From: Spirogloea muscicola
Lineage: Eukaryota; Streptophyta; Zygnematophyceae; Spirogloeales; Spirogloeaceae
Assembly (NCBI GenBank): GCA_009602725.1
Contig: WELB01000041.1
Coordinates: forward strand, 552,998-568,232
Direction of reading: 5' to 3'
DNA: 15,235 nt
Below the pieces are notes generated by a model. It was not told the origin of the DNA. It saw only the letters and a list, made by a program, of their open reading frames with translations, and made no database searches. Shown here one piece after another: positions 10,501 through 15,235 of this stretch. Each line of letters starts with the position of its first letter. Position 1 is the first letter of the stretch. A program made the position numbers and the translations under genes.

Positions 10501-13281
10501 GCAGGCGCGCAGCCAAACCAGAACACGTTTGGCATCCTGCTGGACGCAGTGGGGCAGGGCGGGCGCCTCAAGGCTGCACTCGGTGTGTTCAACGAGATGA
10601 AGGCGATGGGCGTGTCACCGACGCTCGCGACGTACAACACGCTCATCGATGCCTGCGGGGCTGCTGCGCAGCCCGACGTGAGCCGACGTGTCTTCGCCCC
10701 ACCCCAGAGTCTGTATCATGAATCCTTGTCCGAAGGCCAAACCAGACCAAAAGATTCAGTACCAGTAACCAGCGACCACCGGGAGATTATATCATGGCCT
10801 GCACGCTGATTGCTTGCCAGTTGTGTGGTACTCACTGTGCTTTCACACTGAAAGTTTCGCTCGAGTTGACCTTGATTAGGTGGATAGGGCATGGGCGCTG
10901 CTTGGAGAGATGAAGGCCGCCGGCATCGAGCCGACCGTCGCCACATTTGCCAGCCTTATAACGACTGCGTGCAAGGTGGGGCATCCAAGCAGGCCTCGAG
11001 CACGATTCAGCCATGAGCAGGGCCCTCTCCCAGGCACCATCTCCATCTTGAAAAAGCATTAGCATCTCGCATTCCTCTCTACAGAAACTGTACGTCAAGG
11101 AAAGGGTCGAGCTGCGGAGTGGAGGCCTCTGGCTATAATGCTGGCACTGATGTGGGTGGTGCCAGGGCGCGGACCATATTAGCGCGATGAAGGCGTACGC
11201 GCTGCTGAAAGAGTTGGGCGACATCAAACCTCTCACCGGCTCGTTGTACAACAAGCTGATGCACTCAGCCTCCGTCGCCGGCAGCACAGAGCTCTCCTTT
11301 GAGGTAGCCACACAATCGTTGTACCTGAACATAGAGCAAAGGAATCACACCTGTGTTCTCGTCTTTGTGTACATTTTTGTGCGTTCAGTATCAGGATATA
11401 GGTCGTAGTATTAAGCTACGTATTGCAGATTCATGATAATCGGTGGCCACCAACTTGTCCCGGCGGCAGCTGTATGCGGAGATGCGGGAGTGTGGGCACT
11501 TGCCAGACGAGACGACGTATAGCACGTTGGTGGCGGCGTGCACAAGGGACAATGACCTGCCACGCGCGCTCATGGTCAGCCAGGAGATGGAGGGCCTTGG
11601 CGTCGTGCCTAATCAGGTGCCGCTCACGGGCCCCGCTGGAAGCCTGCCATAGCGTCAGCTCTCTCAGTACCACTGCTCTTGCTCTGGAAATGGTTGTAGG
11701 TGAATGTCTGTCATTCTACAGACGAGGTGTACGAGTGCCACGTTGTTGCACAGCATTGCACAGTTGTTGCACGACATTAGCCGAAAGTGAAAAGCGGACC
11801 AATGGATTCTTTAAGGAAACTGGCAACCTCATATATCACAATGGCGCCGTGCGTGCTGTGCAGGTCGTGTACAACGCGCTTATCGGGGCGTACGGTCGCG
11901 CCGGGGAGTGGCAGGAGGCTGTTGCAACCTTTCGCATCCTCCAGGAGGAGTGCAAGGTGAGGCCCCAATTTTACTAATCAGGTCATACTTCATATCCATG
12001 TCGGTGGTGGAGACATGAAGTGAGTGAGTCGTTGGTGTGGTGGAATGCAGGCGGAGCCGCTCAGCTCGTTGTCATTCAGCATCGTCTTCGACGCCTGCTT
12101 TGGGCCAGATGGCGTGGACGTCGCTGTCGCCGGCGCAGCTGCCCATGGAGAGCGGCTGGCCATCACGCAAGGTGCGTCAGGCGTGCGCCACTGCAGCAGC
12201 CACAGAGCACTATGCTAATGGGCCACGGTGGCGTGCAGTCGGTGCACTCTCAGCGACAGTCATCTCCGCTGCTTGACTGACGCTCGCCCCTCCACATGGC
12301 TGCGCAAGTGCAGGCATGGAGGTGGCCATGGGCATTTATCGAGAGGGCATTGCGCTCGGTATCTTCAAGAAAGTTGACCCCAGCGATCTCAGTCGGTACG
12401 GCCTCTCTGACCAGCCAGATACAGTCATTTGTGACATCCTCTGGCTGTCATGTCAGCATGACCACGGTGTTTCCAGTAGCCGGTTGGCGTACGTGGCACC
12501 TATGGCGCCTCCAATGCAGCACATTGTGCAAGTTGGACATGATCTTGTCGTTGAGGTGGGGCTCCTGGGCGTGTGTCTGGCAGGTGTGACGTGCGAGGCA
12601 TGACAAAGGCGACGCTTGCCGTGGCCATCCTGGCATGGCTGGAGGACGTGCGCGCTTCACCACCCACCGCCAACCTTGTGATTGTCACTGGCAAAGACAG
12701 CGGCCGGGTGGGCCTACCAACTCGTACTCCTTCCTTATCGGTATATCAAGGACATATTGTTACAGCTGATGGCAGCTTTGCTTTGGGTGCTTTGTGAGTT
12801 CGTGCAGGATTATGGGTTTGTGTTTTCGTCATAATAGCGTCCATCATAAAAATGAGCTGAAGAAAACAAGCACACAAAGAAAAAAATTTGAAACGTAAAT
12901 TACGTCAGCTGGATATTACATTGCTCATTGATGAACACAACACCAACACCTGATATCGCCTCTTAAGCCTTACGTTTTACTAAGTGTGCTGCTCACTATG
13001 TGCGCGTTGTTCTGCTGCTGGCGCCACAGGGCATGCTGGGCCAGCGCCATGGGCGGTTTCCGAAGCTGCGCCACGCAGCGGGGCGGGCGCTGACGGCCAT
13101 GGGCTTGCGCTGGCAGGCACTCGATGCACTCACCATGCAGGCGCTCACGGTCGAGCAGCGCTGGCTGCAGGCCTGGCTGGGGGCTGCTGCGCCCGAGGCC
13201 ACTGCAGCCTCTGCGGAGGCCCCCAGCTCCAGCGCTGGCGCGGCAGTTGCTAATGGCACCTTAACCACCGCCGGCTCTTAG
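7567..13281 (+). CDS. Pentatricopeptide repeat protein with C-terminal SMR-like domain (PPR-SMR)
   Basis: A likely chloroplast or mitochondrial RNA-binding protein. Eighteen exons give about 806 residues: 7567-7656, 7790-7947, 8297-8468, 8601-8809, 8918-9084, 9308-9378, 9487-9588, 9854-9925, 10221-10346, 10477-10677, 10880-10975, 11166-11303, 11470-11616, 11864-11956, 12051-12171, 12314-12395, 12584-12707, 13030-13281 (TAG). All phases agree; the least certain starts are 8918 and 10221. The ATG at 7567 begins MAMAAAAQQLLQQLSS, and the first 80 residues are Ala/Arg/Ser/Gln-rich and poor in acidic residues, as in a transit peptide. Exons 5-15 carry about 11 PPR motifs, for example VQPGLLTYNTLL, VKPDVVTYTSLM, VQPDAVTFNTLM, LATYNTLIDACG, DETTYSTLVAAC and VVYNALIGAYGRAG. 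Exons 17-18 resemble an SMR domain: CDVRGMTKATLAVAILAWL, then LVIVTGKDSGR, then a helical end. Plant PPR-SMR proteins (GUN1, pTAC2, SVR7, SOT1) act in plastid gene expression; I cannot assign orthology. Confidence 0.85.
9785..9796 (-). repeat. Single telomere-like CTAAACCCTAAA
   Basis: CTAAACCCTAAA at 9785-9796 is about 1.7 units of the plant-type telomere repeat in reverse orientation. It lies in the PPR-gene intron 9589-9853. It could easily be chance. Confidence 0.25.
12396..12583 (+). other. Intron with open frame between the last PPR-region exon and the SMR-like exon
   Basis: The frame of exon 16 stays open past the proposed donor, which could tempt an annotator to extend it. I end the exon at 12395, before GTACGG, because that gives phase 2 as needed by the acceptor at 12581-12583, and it joins DPSDLS-R directly to CDVRGM. 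GTACGG is also the donor type used at 386 and 1546 in the STELLO gene. Confidence 0.55.
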
Positions 13282-13343
13282 CTCTTAGCTGACTGCGAGC
13301 TGTTAACTCTTAGCTCGCATTCCCGCTCGCAGTAATGCGAGCT
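13275..13343. repeat. Overlapping inverted and direct repeats in the convergent 3' spacer
   Basis: CTCTTAGCT occurs three times (13275-13283, 13282-13290, 13307-13315). GCGAGCT at 13295-13301 pairs with AGCTCGC at 13312-13318 (10-nt loop). AGCTCGCATT at 13312-13321 pairs perfectly with AATGCGAGCT at 13334-13343 (12-nt loop). The middle arm is shared, so the two hairpins exclude each other. They start at the stop codon of the PPR gene and lie about 40 bp from the stop of the convergent minus-strand gene, where they could affect 3'-end formation of either transcript. That role is inferred. Confidence 0.55.
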
Positions 13344-13384
13344 TGGTGCTCAGCGTGCAAGCCACCTCTGTATCTGTGGGCAGC

Positions 13385-14654
13385 CTAGTTGGCCTTGGAT
13401 TTGGCCGGCAGTTCGGCGGCGGCAGCAGCCGTGGTGGCCTCGAGGCGCTGACGACGGGCCTCGTGGAGGAGGCCAAGTCCAACACGCACGGGTGCGACAG
13501 CTAATGCGGCCATGGCGCCACCTATCACGCCGCAGGTGATGACCGGCAGCGCCACATCTTGGCCGGCGAGGACGAGGCCGGGCAGCGGCGTGCGCGGCGC
13601 GGTGGCGGCGGCGCCGGCTACCGAAAAGCGCGCAGGCGTTGACGCGAGGCCGTAGGCGCCGCCCCCCGGCGCAGCGAGGTAGTGCTCGTTCGTGAGCGGC
13701 GTGCCAAGTTCAGCTGACTCCACGTTGCCGGCGAGCTGCGGAAAGTGGCAAAACAGCGCAGCCAGTAGCTGCTCGGTGAGGCCAGCTTTCAAGTGCTCGT
13801 AGTCTGCCCCCCGTTTCTTCACCTGCATGGAGGTTATTTTCAGTTAGTTATCTTAAATTTGTGAAAGCTGCCGTCAGAGGTGATGTTGAGAGGTTTGCAA
13901 TTTGGGAAGGGCTGCGTGGAGGGGAAGTGGGAGGGTGGGGGGGAGGGAGGAAGAGTGTGAAGACTACAAAAGCGCTACGCGGAGGAGGAAGGAGCGACGT
14001 GCATGAGAAAGAGCTGAAAGCTGGAGAAAGCAACAGGGAGATTACCGAACAGAAGTGGGCCTCATTGTGAGAGCGACAGTTAGTAACAGGTTGTGGAAGA
14101 AGACAAACAGTGAGTGGAAGTAAGTAAGATAGTGCGTGAGAGAGAGGGAGAGATGGAGACGGATGAGATCGAGAGATGGAGTTGATGGAGAGTGGGGAGG
14201 GGTAGGAAGGCGGAAGCAGATAGAGGCACCTCACCTTGGTGCCCTGCCATGCGGCAAACCACTTGTAGTTGGCCTCGGCGACCACCACCGCTGTGCTGCG
14301 TCCAGGTGCCACCCCTGGTGGCGATGGCACCCTGGCCGAGGGGAATGTGACAAAGAGTACAGAGCGGGCTACGTCGACATCTCTCAGGCTGTGGTCCAGA
14401 GCCTTGTCATAGTCGATCGACCTGGCAACAGGACCAAGTTGGCTGCAGCATGAGCTCAGTGTTTTGCGCCTCTGTGATTTTAATTTAAGGAGGGAGTGGA
14501 GAGGAAGAGGGTGGAGGGAGGTAAAAGGTGTGCAGGGAAGTAACTGATGAAGCCAGGTGGTGCTGGCGGGCAATGCGAGCTCGGCGGCGTCGCCACGCAG
14601 GCAGACAAACAGCGACAGAGTTGGCAATGAGGGCCCCACCTGCTCCTCCAGCAC
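13385..14654 (-). CDS. Retinol-saturase/carotenoid-isomerase-like FAD oxidoreductase, 5'-partial
   Basis: Minus-strand exons are 14654-14545, 14421-14235 and 13822-13385, with the stop TAG at 13387-13385. Phases (0 in, 2, 0) are consistent and give 244 C-terminal residues. The order of motifs matches the C-terminal part of the RetSat/CRTISO flavoprotein family: LSLFVCLRG (exon A), VLFVTFPSAR and YKWFAAWQGTK (exon B), then VKKRGADYEHLK, ESAELGTPLTNEHYL, GGGAYGLASTPARF, a PLPGLVLAGQD FAD-contact segment and TCGVIGGAMAAL (last exon). Animal retinol saturase reduces the 13,14 double bond of all-trans-retinol, and plant CRTISO isomerises poly-cis lycopene. GTPLT...YL and GQD favour the RetSat-like branch, but the substrate in an alga is unknown. 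The N-terminal dinucleotide-binding GxGxxG lies beyond the window. The gene converges with the PPR-SMR gene, with 103 bp between the stops. Confidence 0.82.
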
Positions 14655-14742
14655 CTGCAGCGAGAGAGGGTGTGCTGATGACAATCAGCTTGGCTGTAGG
14701 AGAGAGAAGTGAGACAGATGATCAGGGGGGGGAGGAGGGGGA

Positions 14743-15235
<493 letters not shown>

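Noticed and set aside
7567-13281. Identification of the PPR gene as MRL1 (rbcL mRNA stability factor)
   Set aside because: The PPR array looks broadly similar, but the C-terminus here resembles an SMR domain rather than the MRL1 C-terminal region, so no gene symbol is given.
13848-14684. A 278-codon open frame on the minus strand
   Set aside because: It contains two real exons (14654-14545, 14421-14235), but the rest reads through CT-rich introns, giving Ser/Leu/Pro-rich translation. Splice sites and family motifs support the three-exon model instead.

Overview
This window looks like nuclear DNA of a green alga (Chlorophyta or a relative). The reasons are intron-dense genes with short exons and GT..AG junctions, GC-rich coding sequence with GGC/GCC runs, plant-type gene families (STELLO, PPR-SMR) and a very long (GT)n tract. 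I cannot name the species. No prokaryotic operons, CRISPR arrays, tRNAs or rRNAs are visible. All exon coordinates were worked out by eye, from reading-frame continuity, splice consensus, intron phase and recalled family alignments.

Layout. (1) 1-5311, plus strand: the 3' part of a STELLO-type (DUF288) Golgi glycosyltransferase gene with about 14 exons. Its 5' end lies outside the window. A cysteine-rich PAN/Apple-like module is coded between the two halves of the STELLO homology. (2) 5312-7566: a gene-poor gap holding antisense remnants of the C-terminal end of non-LTR (LINE-type) retrotransposon ORFs, then the presumed 5' region of the next gene. (3) 7567-13281, plus strand: a complete 18-exon gene for a probably organelle-targeted pentatricopeptide-repeat protein with a C-terminal SMR-like domain; the model gives about 806 residues. 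(4) 13282-13384: a short convergent spacer with overlapping inverted repeats. (5) 13385-14654, minus strand: the last three exons of a retinol-saturase/carotenoid-isomerase-like FAD oxidoreductase. Its 5' part lies beyond the window. (6) 14747-15235: a (GA)n(GT)n compound microsatellite of almost 490 bp, inside the upstream intron of gene 3 and running off the end.

The three genes do not form a pathway: one suggests Golgi glycosylation, one organelle RNA metabolism and one isoprenoid/retinoid-type redox chemistry. The most interesting points are the PAN-like module inside a STELLO enzyme, the non-canonical SMR motifs of the PPR protein, and the way introns track PPR repeat boundaries. I see no convincing new multi-gene system.
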